Part shown: one piece after another, positions 1-8,378 of the stretch
Numbering within the stretch: the first letter of the stretch is position 1
How the letters are laid out: the number at the start of each line of letters is the position of its first letter
Assembly: GCA_944326525.1 (NCBI GenBank)
Contig: CALVEG010000007.1
Span: 32,524-96,523, forward strand
Direction of reading: 5' to 3'
From: Candidatus Gastranaerophilales bacterium
Lineage (GTDB): Bacteria > Cyanobacteriota > Vampirovibrionia > Gastranaerophilales > Gastranaerophilaceae
DNA length: 64,000 nt
Translations under genes and position numbers: made by a program
The notes under the pieces: model-generated
Seen by the model: the letters and a program-made list of their open reading frames with translations, nothing else
What the model was told of the DNA's origin: nothing
Database searches by the model: none

Positions 1-265
1 CAAAAAACTCCTCTTGATTATATTCTTCAACAAGAAGTTCTACCCCAGAATTTTCGCAAAGAATCTTCTCCGCCTCCAAACGTTTTTGATACTCCACATC
101 GGGGTAAATGTTTGGGTTATAAAAATATACAACAACTTCATATCCCGCATCTTTCAAAAAAGATACGGGATATGCCGAACAAATTCCACAGCAAGCGTGT
201 AAAAGAATTTTTGAATTATCTCTTTTCTGCTCCTGCTTCCATAAACATTCTTTTGAATTCATCAT
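1..265 (-). CDS. queH: Epoxyqueuosine reductase QueH (DUF208 family), 3' part beyond window edge
   Basis: Reading the minus strand from the ATG at 265 gives 88 open codons to the window edge. Residues about 18-27 read LLHACCGICS, the N-terminal Cys-Cys signature of QueH (DUF208), followed by a Rossmann-like stretch with the family motif YFYNPNIYP. QueH reduces epoxyqueuosine to queuosine, the last step of the tRNA queuosine pathway, using a 4Fe-4S cluster and a second metal site. The gene overlaps the 3' end of the upstream VKOR-DsbA gene by about 50 bp, so the two are probably co-transcribed. An ATG at 262 is an equally possible start. Only the N-terminal part is present because the gene runs off the left edge, so the remaining metal-binding cysteines cannot be checked. 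Confidence 0.85.
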   Translation of the reverse strand, partial: MMNSKECLWKQEQKRDNSKILLHACCGICSAYPVSFLKDAGYEVVVYFYNPNIYPDVEYQKRLEAEKILCENSGVELLVEEYNQEEFF

Positions 266-1424
266 ACTGTCTTATTCCAACATAAACATTTGAACCGATT
301 ACTGTTGAAGGAGTTCCTGCTATACCTCGAGAAGTTGCTTCATCAATATCTGATAAAATACGCTGTTTTACTTCTTCGCTGTTCGCATCTTTTTTAAGTT
401 TTTCTATATCAAGATTTAAAGATTTTGCAATTTCCAAAATTTCTTCTTCAGTATTTGGCTGTTTTTCAAAGAATAAAGAATTTATATCCCAAAATTTATT
501 CTGTTTTTCTGCTGCTGCTGCGTATCTTGCCATCATACAAGATCCTACATGGAAAGGCTGCACTAAATACTTATTACATTCCGTATCCAGCGGAAGATTT
601 CTGTGAACTATTCTTATATTCTTTAATTCCTTTACTACTTTATGAATCATTATATTATACACTCTGCAAATATTGCATCGGTAATCAGTGTATGCATAAA
701 TAACAACTTTCGCATCACTATCACCTAAAAGATTACCGCTCACCGCATACTTGTTATGTTTTGCCGTTACAAACTCTTTGTATTCGTTATTTGCTTTAAC
801 TTGAGGAGTGAAAACATAAGAAAGCGAAGTATAAGTTAAAAACCCTGCTGCCGCAAGCATTACAACAATAAATGCCACCAAATATTTCTTAATTTTTAAT
901 CCGTCAATCATATCAACAACACTTGTTTTAAATGCTTTGATAACTCCGCCGTTTTTGTAATCTAAAGCTACAAGTGCGATTAAAAAATTTAAAATATATG
1001 TAAATGCGCATAACACACAAAGTTTTTTGATTTCAAACAAGCTTACACAAAGAAGTGTCACACTGATTGCAAATGAAATAATACCCAATGATGCAATATA
1101 TTCAAGCGGATTTTTAAACACTTCTAAAAATCTTAAAAGTTTAAAATTTTTAAGCTTTGGCGCAAACAAAAGCATTGTTATAAAAGAATACAAAAATAAT
1201 CCCCAATAAGCCAAAGGAACCCCAAAAAATTGAGATTCGTTAGTTTTTGCAATTCCGTCACAGTCAATAAACTCGTTTACAGAACAAAAACTTGGTAAAG
1301 CATAAGGATTAAAATTAGAATTGTAATAAATTATCGCAAGCTTTACTGTTGTTATAAATCCTACAAGCGTTAAAATCAAAATTATAATCTTTTTCACAAG
1401 AAAAGATTTGTTTTCATTTTCCAT
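216..1424 (-). CDS. Vitamin K epoxide reductase (VKOR) fused to a DsbA-like thioredoxin domain
   Basis: This 402-residue protein makes disulfide bonds in the periplasm. The N-terminal half is a multi-helix VKOR domain with the loop cysteine pair C47 and C55 and the membrane active-site motif CVLC at 136-139. A further membrane segment at about 181-203 leads into a periplasmic DsbA/thioredoxin fold with the redox motif CNIC at 250-253 and the cis-proline loop GTPS near the C-terminus. In known VKOR homologues, electrons pass from the thioredoxin domain to the VKOR domain and on to quinone. VKOR fused to a thioredoxin-like domain is typical of Cyanobacteria and some relatives, which supports the taxonomic guess. 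An AGGAGA ribosome site lies upstream of the ATG at 1424. The 3' end overlaps queH. Confidence 0.92.
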   Translation of the reverse strand: MENENKSFLVKKIIILILTLVGFITTVKLAIIYYNSNFNPYALPSFCSVNEFIDCDGIAKTNESQFFGVPLAYWGLFLYSFITMLLFAPKLKNFKLLRFLEVFKNPLEYIASLGIISFAISVTLLCVSLFEIKKLCVLCAFTYILNFLIALVALDYKNGGVIKAFKTSVVDMIDGLKIKKYLVAFIVVMLAAAGFLTYTSLSYVFTPQVKANNEYKEFVTAKHNKYAVSGNLLGDSDAKVVIYAYTDYRCNICRVYNIMIHKVVKELKNIRIVHRNLPLDTECNKYLVQPFHVGSCMMARYAAAAEKQNKFWDINSLFFEKQPNTEEEILEIAKSLNLDIEKLKKDANSEEVKQRILSDIDEATSRGIAGTPSTVIGSNVYVGIRQYDEFKRMFMEAGAEKR

Positions 1425-1603
1425 AACTATGTCTCCTATCCAGTATAATCATTTTACAATTATTTAAAATTTAAATCAATAGGAAGAAAAGGGAATTTTT
1501 AACCATTATTGGACATAACACCTTAACACTTCATCAAGTAACAACAATCTGATTTTTAACATTATTTCTAAATTTTTACCTCAAAATTACAACAGCAAAA
1601 TCA

Positions 1604-1632
1604 TTGACATAAATGTTAAAATATATTAAGAT
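1604..1632 (+). promoter_or_regulatory. Sigma-70-type promoter for the zinc-ribbon gene
   Basis: TTGACA at 1604-1609, a 17 bp spacer and TAAGAT at 1627-1632. A strong AGGAGG ribosome site follows at 1648-1653, before the ATG at 1660. Confidence 0.55.
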
Positions 1633-1659
1633 AGCCTGTATAAAATTAGGAGGATTAAA

Positions 1660-2178
1660 ATGGCGGATACAAAAGAAATAATAAACTGCCCTGCTTGTGG
1701 CAAACCGATGGTAAAAATTCCAGTTCCGGCTGAAAACATTAACATTGACATCTGTTTAGACGGTTGCGGCGGAATTTTCTTTGATAACAGAGAATTTAAA
1801 AAATTTGACGAGCAAGCAGAAAATATTGACGAAATTATAAAAGCAATACAAGGTAAAACTTTCCAAACTGTTGATGGCAGTGCAACAAGAACTTGTCCTG
1901 TTTGCGGAATGAAAATGGTCAAAAATTTTGCAAGTTCACTTCATCAAATTCAAGTAGACGAATGCTATGGATGTGGCGGAAAATTTTTAGACAATGGCGA
2001 ATTACAAAAAATTAGAGCACAATTTGAAACAGAAGAAGACCGTGCAGAAGCTGCCGTTAAAGAATTGTACAACGCTGTCGGCGGAAAACTGGAAGCTTTA
2101 GATGCAGAATGGGCAGCCGGCAGAGCCAGACGTTCTCCACTGCGGAACTTATTTAACGGAATGATGGGTATTGAATAA
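1660..2178 (+). CDS. Two-zinc-ribbon protein (zf-TFIIB type)
   Basis: A 172-residue soluble protein with two copies of a TFIIB-like zinc ribbon. The first has CPAC near residue 9 and a C-x3-CGG pair near residue 39; the second has CPVC near residue 80 and C-x2-CGG near residue 108. Each ribbon ends in an aromatic-rich F-x-DN/LDNGE turn. This matches the zf-TFIIB family of small bacterial proteins, whose function is generally unknown. The C-terminal 50 residues are helical and charged. It is transcribed alone, with its own promoter and AGGAGG ribosome site, and ends at a shared hairpin terminator. No catalytic function can be assigned. Confidence 0.8.
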   Translation: MADTKEIINCPACGKPMVKIPVPAENINIDICLDGCGGIFFDNREFKKFDEQAENIDEIIKAIQGKTFQTVDGSATRTCPVCGMKMVKNFASSLHQIQVDECYGCGGKFLDNGELQKIRAQFETEEDRAEAAVKELYNAVGGKLEALDAEWAAGRARRSPLRNLFNGMMGIE

Positions 2179-2200
2179 ATTTCGAATATTTTTCTTGAAA

Positions 2201-2233
2201 AAAATCCGGCTTTAAAAATCAAGCCGGATTTTT
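2201..2233. terminator. Bidirectional rho-independent terminator
   Basis: A-rich run, stem ATCCGGCTT pairing with AAGCCGGAT, then a T run. It sits between the convergent genes ending at 2178 (plus) and 2247 (minus) and reads as a terminator on both strands. Confidence 0.9.
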
Positions 2234-2246
2234 ATTTTTATACTAA

Positions 2247-3074
2247 CTATTTTTCAGATGAATTTGCAAAATTTTCAAGTAGTGTATATGTTGCATCCCA
2301 ACCGTTTACACCGCCTGTAGCTTTGTATCTTGCAATTTGTTTAGCTCTTTCTGATTTCTTTTTAGCCTGTTCTTTCTGGAATTTTTCTAATTTTTTCTCA
2401 CTTGAATTTCTCTTTTCAACAATCGGATCCGCATAAGTTAAGAAGAAACGATATTCATTACACGCATACCCTGCTTTAACTTTTGAAGGATAATTGTATA
2501 GAAGATAATCGTAAATATTCATAGCTCTTTTAGAATTTGAAGGATCACCTTTTATAGATTCCCAAAAGCTTCCGGGCATTTTAGTAACCCAAACAACCAT
2601 TGCAAGAGGATTGTATCCTGCCCCAATCATTAAATCAACTCCTGTTATATCAGCATCCATTGCATCATTTAAGGAAGCTTTGTTATTCGCAAACTCACTA
2701 TTGGCAGCTGTATTAATAATATTATCCTCACTCAAAGTATTTGCTAAAGCTGCTTTTGCAAGGTTACGGAAATTTTCTTTTGAAACTTGCGCATTCATAA
2801 CAGTTCCTATTTCATGAGCTATTACAGCTGCAACTTCATTATCATTTCCTGCATATACTAAATCCTGCTTGCTAACCTCTATAACTTTACTTGTTGTTGC
2901 ACCTGAATTATCCGCATCAACATCAACTATCTTAAAGGTAATTGCTGATGGCAAACCGTTTTTTGTAACAATTTGCTTACCGACAACTGGAACTCTTGCT
3001 GCTGTATCATAAGCGGCAAATGAAGGTAAAGCAATAACTAACGCAAAAAAGACCGACATTAAAACTTTTTTCAT
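2247..3074 (-). CDS. Secreted M48-like peptidase homologue with degenerate zinc motif
   Basis: A 275-residue protein with an N-terminal signal peptide ending near SFAA. The fold resembles the M48 (HtpX/BepA/LoiP) metallopeptidases: an IAHE helix at about 84-88 and the later family motif DADITGVDLMIGAGYNP. In active M48 enzymes the first motif is HExxH, but here it reads HEIGT at 87-91, so the second zinc histidine is threonine. The third ligand position (usually the E of EAD) is aspartate. It is therefore probably a non-catalytic or altered homologue with an envelope role. I chose the ATG at 3074 because an AAGGAG site at 3081-3086 is best spaced for it and the signal peptide starts there; an ATG at 3077 is adjacent. 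The C-terminus is lysine-rich and helical. Confidence 0.72.
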   Translation of the reverse strand: MKKVLMSVFFALVIALPSFAAYDTAARVPVVGKQIVTKNGLPSAITFKIVDVDADNSGATTSKVIEVSKQDLVYAGNDNEVAAVIAHEIGTVMNAQVSKENFRNLAKAALANTLSEDNIINTAANSEFANNKASLNDAMDADITGVDLMIGAGYNPLAMVVWVTKMPGSFWESIKGDPSNSKRAMNIYDYLLYNYPSKVKAGYACNEYRFFLTYADPIVEKRNSSEKKLEKFQKEQAKKKSERAKQIARYKATGGVNGWDATYTLLENFANSSEK

Positions 3075-3123
3075 CATACTCTCCTTATTTTTCCAAAATA
3101 CACTTTTTGTACCTGTTATATGA

Positions 3124-3152
3124 TTGAATTCTAACATAAAATACTGTATAAT
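3124..3152 (+). promoter_or_regulatory. Promoter of the five-gene signalling operon
   Basis: TTGAAT at 3124-3129, a 17 bp spacer and a perfect TATAAT at 3147-3152. An AGGTG ribosome site follows at 3169-3173. Confidence 0.65.
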
Positions 3153-3178
3153 CAAATTATAGTTTTTTAGGTGTGGTT

Positions 3179-4909
3179 ATGAAAAAGTTGGAAGACAAGA
3201 ACAATAATACAGGTATAGAAGGTAAAGCTCTTATTAAAGAGGCTCTAAATGACCTTCACAAAGACAATCCGATTAAGGCAAAAGAAAACTTCAATTCTGC
3301 CCTTAATTATTTTAAAAAAATAAATTCTATCCCATATATATCTGTATGCTTAAGTTTTCTTGGGCTTACAAACTATATAATAGACAAAAACAACTACCAG
3401 AATTCACTTGCCTTAATGCATGACGGGGCGTATATGGCAGATTATTCAAATTCGCTTACCGCAAAACTTGTAAATGAATTTGTTTCTGGAAGCATCTGCT
3501 ACGCTGAAGGTAACGATAAAGTAGCCCTTCTGCATTATGAAAATGCAAAAAATTATGCCTCTGAAGAAGACGAATTTTCACTTGGAAACTACATTACAGG
3601 TAGAATTAAACAAATTAAAAACGGTGAAAACTTTTCAATATCTATACAGAATGATCCTCTAATATCACTTGTTAAAATAGGACGTTCTATTACCGCACTA
3701 ACAGACATAAATGTTCTTTTAAAAGTTATAGCGGAAGAAACAAAAAATGCAATGCAAGCGGACAGATGTACCGTATTTATTTATGACAAAGAAAAAGACG
3801 AACTTTGGTCAAAAGTTGCACTTGGAATGGATAGCCAAGAAATAAGATTTCCTGCGACAAAAGGGCTTGCTGGTTATGTTGTAAAAACCGGAGAAACCCT
3901 TAATATTGAAGATGCCTACAATGATTTAAGATTTAACAAAGATGTTGACCTAAAAACCGGTTACAAGACAAAAACAATACTTTGCATGCCAATAAAAAAC
4001 AACAATCAGGAAATTATTGGCGCATTTCAAGTTTTAAACAAAGCAAACGGGACTTTCACAAAGAATGATGAAGATTTGCTTGTCGCAATCGGAGGAAGCG
4101 CAAGCATAGCATTAGAAAATGCCCAATTATTCGAACAACAGAAACAACTTTACAGAGAACAAAAAGAACTGTTTGAAAGTTTTATCAACACTCTTGCCTC
4201 CTCAATAGATGCCCGAGACAAGATTACTGCAGGTCACTCACAGAGGGTAAAGCTCTACTCAATGCTTCTTGCAGATGCCCTCAACCTTGATGAAAAAACA
4301 AAAGAACTCATAGAAAAAGCCGCAATTTTACATGATATAGGCAAAATTGGTATAAGAGACAGTGTCCTTCAAAAAGAAGGGAAATTAACCCCTGAAGAAT
4401 ACAGCCATATACAGGAACACGTCAAGATTACTCATAACATTCTTGACAACATCAGTATGTCCAGCGATTTTAGAATAATCACTGAAATAGCTTGTTCTCA
4501 CCATGAAAAATATGACGGAAACGGTTATTACAGGCACCTTAAAGGCGAAGAAATCCCTTACGGAGGAAGAATTCTTGCCGTAGCTGACGTATTTGATGCT
4601 ATAACCTCCCGCAGACACTACCGTGACAAGATGCCAATTAAAAACGTTATAGATATTTTAATCAAAGATTCAGGCACGCATTTTGATAAAAGTCTTGTGG
4701 ATGTATTTTTGAAAATTTCAGTTGATAAAATTATTAAAGTTTTCTTAACTGAAAACCATCACAGCTTTAAAAAAGAAGATTCAGAAAAACTAAGTCACTA
4801 TAATCTGCTTGATATTTACAACTACAGCATAAAAGAAGACATAGATTCTGAACAAAAAAACATTATAGATTTGTTTAATTACTATTATTCTGGTAAAATA
4901 GAAGAGTAA
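3179..4909 (+). CDS. GAF and HD-GYP domain signalling protein (cyclic-di-GMP phosphodiesterase-like)
   Basis: About 576 residues. The N-terminal 150 residues look like TPR-type helices, a GAF sensor domain follows at about 163-318, and an HD-GYP domain spans about 345-510. Visible HD-GYP motifs are HDIGKIGI at 385 and HHEKYDGNGY at 441, followed by the ADVFDAITS-x-R-x-YR block. The eponymous GYP reads GYY, but the metal-binding histidines and aspartates are kept. HD-GYP enzymes hydrolyse cyclic-di-GMP, so activity is plausible. It is the first gene of an operon with a secreted TPR protein and two response regulators. I prefer the ATG at 3179, five bases after an AGGTG site, over a GTG at 3173. 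Confidence 0.85.
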   Translation: MKKLEDKNNNTGIEGKALIKEALNDLHKDNPIKAKENFNSALNYFKKINSIPYISVCLSFLGLTNYIIDKNNYQNSLALMHDGAYMADYSNSLTAKLVNEFVSGSICYAEGNDKVALLHYENAKNYASEEDEFSLGNYITGRIKQIKNGENFSISIQNDPLISLVKIGRSITALTDINVLLKVIAEETKNAMQADRCTVFIYDKEKDELWSKVALGMDSQEIRFPATKGLAGYVVKTGETLNIEDAYNDLRFNKDVDLKTGYKTKTILCMPIKNNNQEIIGAFQVLNKANGTFTKNDEDLLVAIGGSASIALENAQLFEQQKQLYREQKELFESFINTLASSIDARDKITAGHSQRVKLYSMLLADALNLDEKTKELIEKAAILHDIGKIGIRDSVLQKEGKLTPEEYSHIQEHVKITHNILDNISMSSDFRIITEIACSHHEKYDGNGYYRHLKGEEIPYGGRILAVADVFDAITSRRHYRDKMPIKNVIDILIKDSGTHFDKSLVDVFLKISVDKIIKVFLTENHHSFKKEDSEKLSHYNLLDIYNYSIKEDIDSEQKNIIDLFNYYYSGKIEE

Positions 4910-4921
4910 GGTGAGTTAAAT

Positions 4922-6469
4922 TTGATAAAAAGCAATATAAAATTAACGTTGATAATAATGGGATTGTGTATGGGTAGCTGCATAGCATTGGCGGCAGAAA
5001 ATCCTTATGCAACAATTCAACCAGCCAATCCTTTATCAAAACAAAAGTCCAATAATTTTATATTTCTTGAACCGCAAAAAGCAACACTGACTAAAAATGA
5101 CGTATATAATCAATATGCAATCGGCTTAAACAGATTTATGCAAAGCAACGTAAGATCAGCTTACGCAGACTTTGCGATTTTAATACAAAGTATTAATCCA
5201 AGTGATTACGCTTATTTACATCTTGCAACAAAAATGGCAGATATCGGATTTTTTAATCTTTCTGAACTTGCTCTGAAAAAAGTGTATGACAAAGATATCT
5301 CAGATCTTCTGACTGAAGAAATAAAGAGATTTTACTTTCCCTCAGCAAAACTGACAAGGCAAGATGAAATATATCTTGGCGAAATATTTTCAAACATAAT
5401 CTATAACGACCAAAGTCGAGAAGCAACTGCAGAATTAGTAAAAAACACTATTCTAATGCAGGGAAGTGATTATGCGAACTATCTTGCAGCACTTGGTTCA
5501 TTAAAATCAGGTGACTACGAAAACGCTTTAAAATACATAAACACTGCGACTTCAAAAAATCCTCAAAATATGAATTATGCAAGACTTAAAGCAGAAATTC
5601 TATCCCAAGGTAAAAACCCTAAAGATGCCCAGAAAATAGTTTCATCTATTAAAGAACAACCATTTATTACAACAGAATATTTAAACAAAATAAATTCACT
5701 TGAGCAATATATACTCTACAAAACGCAAAAAAATGAAAATGCCAAAAATTACCATCTCGGTTATTACTATTATTATGAAAAAGATTTAAATAAAGCCCTA
5801 AGAACACTTCAAAGTGCAGTTTCAACGAAAAAGAAAAGCAACAAAGATGTTTACGCTTTATTATCAAGAGTATATTACGACATGAAAGAATATGAAAAAG
5901 CCGAAGATTTTGCAAATAAAGCTTACGACTTGAACAAACGAAATATAACAGCACTTTTGGTTTTAGGCGACATAAATTTTAGGAACAAAAATTATAAAAC
6001 CGCATTAAAATATTATGAATCTGCGGCCTCAAAAGAAAAAATATCCCAAATTCCTGAAATAAAAGTTGCTGAAACATATCAAATGCTTGATAACGAAAAG
6101 AAATCAAAAGATATTATTGCCAAAATTCTCAAAAACCATTCTGATTGCGCAGAAGCATATTATTATATGGCACTTTTTGACAAAAGCAGAGAAGTGAATT
6201 ACTTAAAGCGCGCAATATCAATAAATCTTAAATACAAAGATGCATGGATAGATCTTGCACGTGTGGAGATAGAAAAACAGAATTACAAACAAGCAAAGTT
6301 TTATCTATCAATCGCAGGATATATTGACGAAAATGATTTTAGATATTATTATTATCAAGGGTTGATTGCCAAGGCAGAAGGGCAGATCGAAAACGCCGAT
6401 GCAAATTTCAAAAGAAGCCTTAAACTAAATCCCGACTACACTCCTGCTAAAGAGGAATTGAATATATGA
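4922..6469 (+). CDS. Secreted tetratricopeptide-repeat protein
   Basis: A 515-residue protein with an N-terminal signal peptide (hydrophobic 8-22, likely cut after LAA) and TPR helices over most of its length. The clearest repeats run from about residue 270 to the end, with the alternating small and aromatic residues typical of TPR. It starts at a TTG codon (4922) with an AGGTGA ribosome site about 12 bases after the HD-GYP stop codon. Its stop overlaps the ATG of the next gene (ATGA), so translation is coupled to the response regulator. A periplasmic scaffold or sensor role is likely, but no partner can be read from the sequence. Confidence 0.75.
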   Translation: MIKSNIKLTLIIMGLCMGSCIALAAENPYATIQPANPLSKQKSNNFIFLEPQKATLTKNDVYNQYAIGLNRFMQSNVRSAYADFAILIQSINPSDYAYLHLATKMADIGFFNLSELALKKVYDKDISDLLTEEIKRFYFPSAKLTRQDEIYLGEIFSNIIYNDQSREATAELVKNTILMQGSDYANYLAALGSLKSGDYENALKYINTATSKNPQNMNYARLKAEILSQGKNPKDAQKIVSSIKEQPFITTEYLNKINSLEQYILYKTQKNENAKNYHLGYYYYYEKDLNKALRTLQSAVSTKKKSNKDVYALLSRVYYDMKEYEKAEDFANKAYDLNKRNITALLVLGDINFRNKNYKTALKYYESAASKEKISQIPEIKVAETYQMLDNEKKSKDIIAKILKNHSDCAEAYYYMALFDKSREVNYLKRAISINLKYKDAWIDLARVEIEKQNYKQAKFYLSIAGYIDENDFRYYYYQGLIAKAEGQIENADANFKRSLKLNPDYTPAKEELNI

Positions 6470-7113
6470 AGAAGAATATTCTAATAGTAGAAGATCATGA
6501 ACTAACAAGATTTGGCCTCAAAACTACATTTGAGGGAGTTGATTATGTAGAAAATATTTATGAAGCAGAATCAGCGGAAAAGGCAATTGAAATATTTAAA
6601 GAACATCCGATTGATGTTATAATAATGGATTTAGGCTTACCCAATATGAACGGCATAGAAGCAACAAAAGAAATTCGTTCAGCAAACAAAGATGTAAAAG
6701 TAATTATATTAACATCGCATAATGACGAAAAGGAAGTAATGAACAGCTTAAAAGCCGGTGCAAACGCATATTGTTCAAAAGAAATTAATCCTCAAAGGCT
6801 TGTATCTGTAGTTCAATCAGTTGCAGACGGAGCAGCTTGGTTTGATCCGAGCATTGCTCATATTGTACTAAAAGCATCCACTACATCTCACAATTTTGAC
6901 ACTGATGCAAGCGGCAAGGACTACGATTTAACCTCCAGAGAAAAACAGATTTTAAAACTTATGACCGAAGGGTACTCAAACATGGAAATAGCCCAGCTTT
7001 TAGTCATAAGCATAAATACAACCAAAGCCCACGTTGCAAGCATATTGCAAAAATTAGAAGTCGATGACAGACTTCAAGCAGCATTAAAAGCCCTTAAAAA
7101 TAATATTGTGTAA
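6466..7113 (+). CDS. NarL/FixJ-family response regulator
   Basis: A 215-residue two-domain regulator. The receiver domain (1-120) has the acidic pair E9/D10, phospho-acceptor D55, T83 and K105. A LuxR/GerE-type helix-turn-helix lies at about 150-212 (LTSREKQILKLM, then the NMEIAQLL and TKAHVASIL helices). Phosphorylation would drive dimerisation and DNA binding. It overlaps the upstream TPR gene by four bases (ATGA) and is followed ten bases later by a second LuxR-type regulator. No histidine kinase gene lies in the window, so its phosphodonor is unknown. Confidence 0.9.
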   Translation: MKKNILIVEDHELTRFGLKTTFEGVDYVENIYEAESAEKAIEIFKEHPIDVIIMDLGLPNMNGIEATKEIRSANKDVKVIILTSHNDEKEVMNSLKAGANAYCSKEINPQRLVSVVQSVADGAAWFDPSIAHIVLKASTTSHNFDTDASGKDYDLTSREKQILKLMTEGYSNMEIAQLLVISINTTKAHVASILQKLEVDDRLQAALKALKNNIV

Positions 7114-7123
7114 AGGAATTAAG

Positions 7124-7753
7124 ATGTCAAATACGGCAAATGTTTTATTAGTCGATGACAATCCTAAATATTTAAAAGATGCCCTTCCTTACTACGGGTA
7201 CAATGTACGAGTAGCAATAGACGGTATTCAGGCACTTGAAATTTTAACCGAAGAAAATACAAACTTTGACATAATTTTACTTGATGTAATGATGCCAAAT
7301 ATGGATGGCTGGGCGACGTTAAAAGCAATAAGATCGCATTCAACAACTAAACATATACCCGTTATTATGATAACTGCCGTTTCAGAAGAACAAAAAATTG
7401 TAGCAGGTTTAAAAATCGGAGCCGATGATTATATAACAAAACCTTTTGTATTACCGAACCTTCTGGCTCGTATGGAAGCAGTTTTAAGACGAAGCAAATG
7501 GACAAAAGAATCATCCCAAAAAAATAATTCACATATAAAATTAGGTAACCCGATTAAATCTTTAACAAACAGGGAAAAAGAAGTATTAGCACTTGCATCA
7601 AAAGGAGCAAGCAACAAAGACATAGCAGAAAAACTTGTACTAAGAGAGGTTACAGTCAAGAGCCACCTTAATAGTATCTTTAAGAAACTAAACGTCACAA
7701 GCCGAACACAAGCGGTATTATTGGCGATGCAGACAGATTTGATAAAAAATTAA
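7124..7753 (+). CDS. Second response regulator, receiver plus LuxR-type HTH
   Basis: A 209-residue protein with a receiver domain (acidic pair D11/D12, phospho-acceptor D54, T84, K106) whose sequence looks like OmpR-family receivers (LLDVMMPNMDG, TKPF). The output domain is instead a LuxR/GerE helix-turn-helix (LTNREKEVLALA, TVKSHLNSIFKKL). I start it at the ATG at 7124, preceded by AAAGGA, rather than the TTG at 7106. It is the fourth gene of the operon. Having two regulators of the same output class side by side with no kinase suggests cross-regulation or a shared orphan kinase. Confidence 0.88.
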   Translation: MSNTANVLLVDDNPKYLKDALPYYGYNVRVAIDGIQALEILTEENTNFDIILLDVMMPNMDGWATLKAIRSHSTTKHIPVIMITAVSEEQKIVAGLKIGADDYITKPFVLPNLLARMEAVLRRSKWTKESSQKNNSHIKLGNPIKSLTNREKEVLALASKGASNKDIAEKLVLREVTVKSHLNSIFKKLNVTSRTQAVLLAMQTDLIKN

Positions 7754-7781
7754 TAAAAAATATACATAAAAGGAGAAACGA

Positions 7782-8312
7782 ATGATTGATTATACAAAGG
7801 AAGAATTAGTCGAATTATTGCAAAAATATCCCGAAAAATTCAACGAATGGAAACAGGAGCAGGAGGACGTAGACCTTAGTGAGGTGGACTTTTCAGGCAT
7901 TAGCCTTTCCGAGATAGATTTTAGTGACGTTGATTTAAATTCAAGTTCATTTGCAGATTGTTCGCTTTCTTTTGTAAAATTTGCAGGGGCAGATTTGACA
8001 TCAGTTGACTTCACAAGAGCAAGAGTTTTGGAATGTGACTTTACTGAAGCACTTTTAAACGGAGCAGATTGCAGCTATGCAGAGATGACTTACTGCAATT
8101 TTACTGATGCCGATATGGCAGGTTGCATTTTTTCAGAAAGCGATTTAAGCAATTCCGACTTGTCAGCATCAGTAAATCTTCACGCTTGCAGATTTGACGA
8201 AGACACAGTATGGCCTGACACTGATTTAATGCCGGAAGATTTTGATGCGAAATACAGCAGAGATCTTTCTTCATTGCAAGATGACGAAGAATCATCCATA
8301 AGCGATTACTAA
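7782..8312 (+). CDS. Pentapeptide-repeat protein
   Basis: A 176-residue acidic protein. After about 30 helical residues it has roughly 20 consecutive pentapeptide units of the A(D/N)Lxx type (for example DLSEVDFSG and ADLTSVDFT) from about residue 30 to 135, predicted to form a right-handed quadrilateral beta-helix. Such proteins are frequent in cyanobacterial lineages, and the function of most is unknown. A few mimic DNA and inhibit gyrase, but nothing here points to that in particular. It has a good AAAGGAG site, is the last gene of the operon and is followed by a terminator. Confidence 0.85.
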   Translation: MIDYTKEELVELLQKYPEKFNEWKQEQEDVDLSEVDFSGISLSEIDFSDVDLNSSSFADCSLSFVKFAGADLTSVDFTRARVLECDFTEALLNGADCSYAEMTYCNFTDADMAGCIFSESDLSNSDLSASVNLHACRFDEDTVWPDTDLMPEDFDAKYSRDLSSLQDDEESSISDY

Positions 8313-8331
8313 ACTAATAAATATACAAAAT

Positions 8332-8363
8332 AAAAAAGCGTCTTGTTAATAAGACGCTTTTTT
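8332..8363. terminator. Bidirectional rho-independent terminator
   Basis: A run, stem AAGCGTCTT pairing with AAGACGCTT, then a long T run. It closes the signalling operon on the plus strand and the aroF gene on the minus strand. Confidence 0.9.
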
Positions 8364-8378
8364 TATAACTTTTATTTC

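Noticed and set aside
14..202. 62-residue plus-strand reading frame at the left edge
   Set aside because: It lies antisense to the clearly recognisable queH coding region; no ribosome site or family match.
7106..7123. TTG start six codons upstream of the second response regulator
   Set aside because: It would place the AAAGGA ribosome site inside the coding region; the ATG at 7124 is correctly spaced and begins just before the receiver domain.
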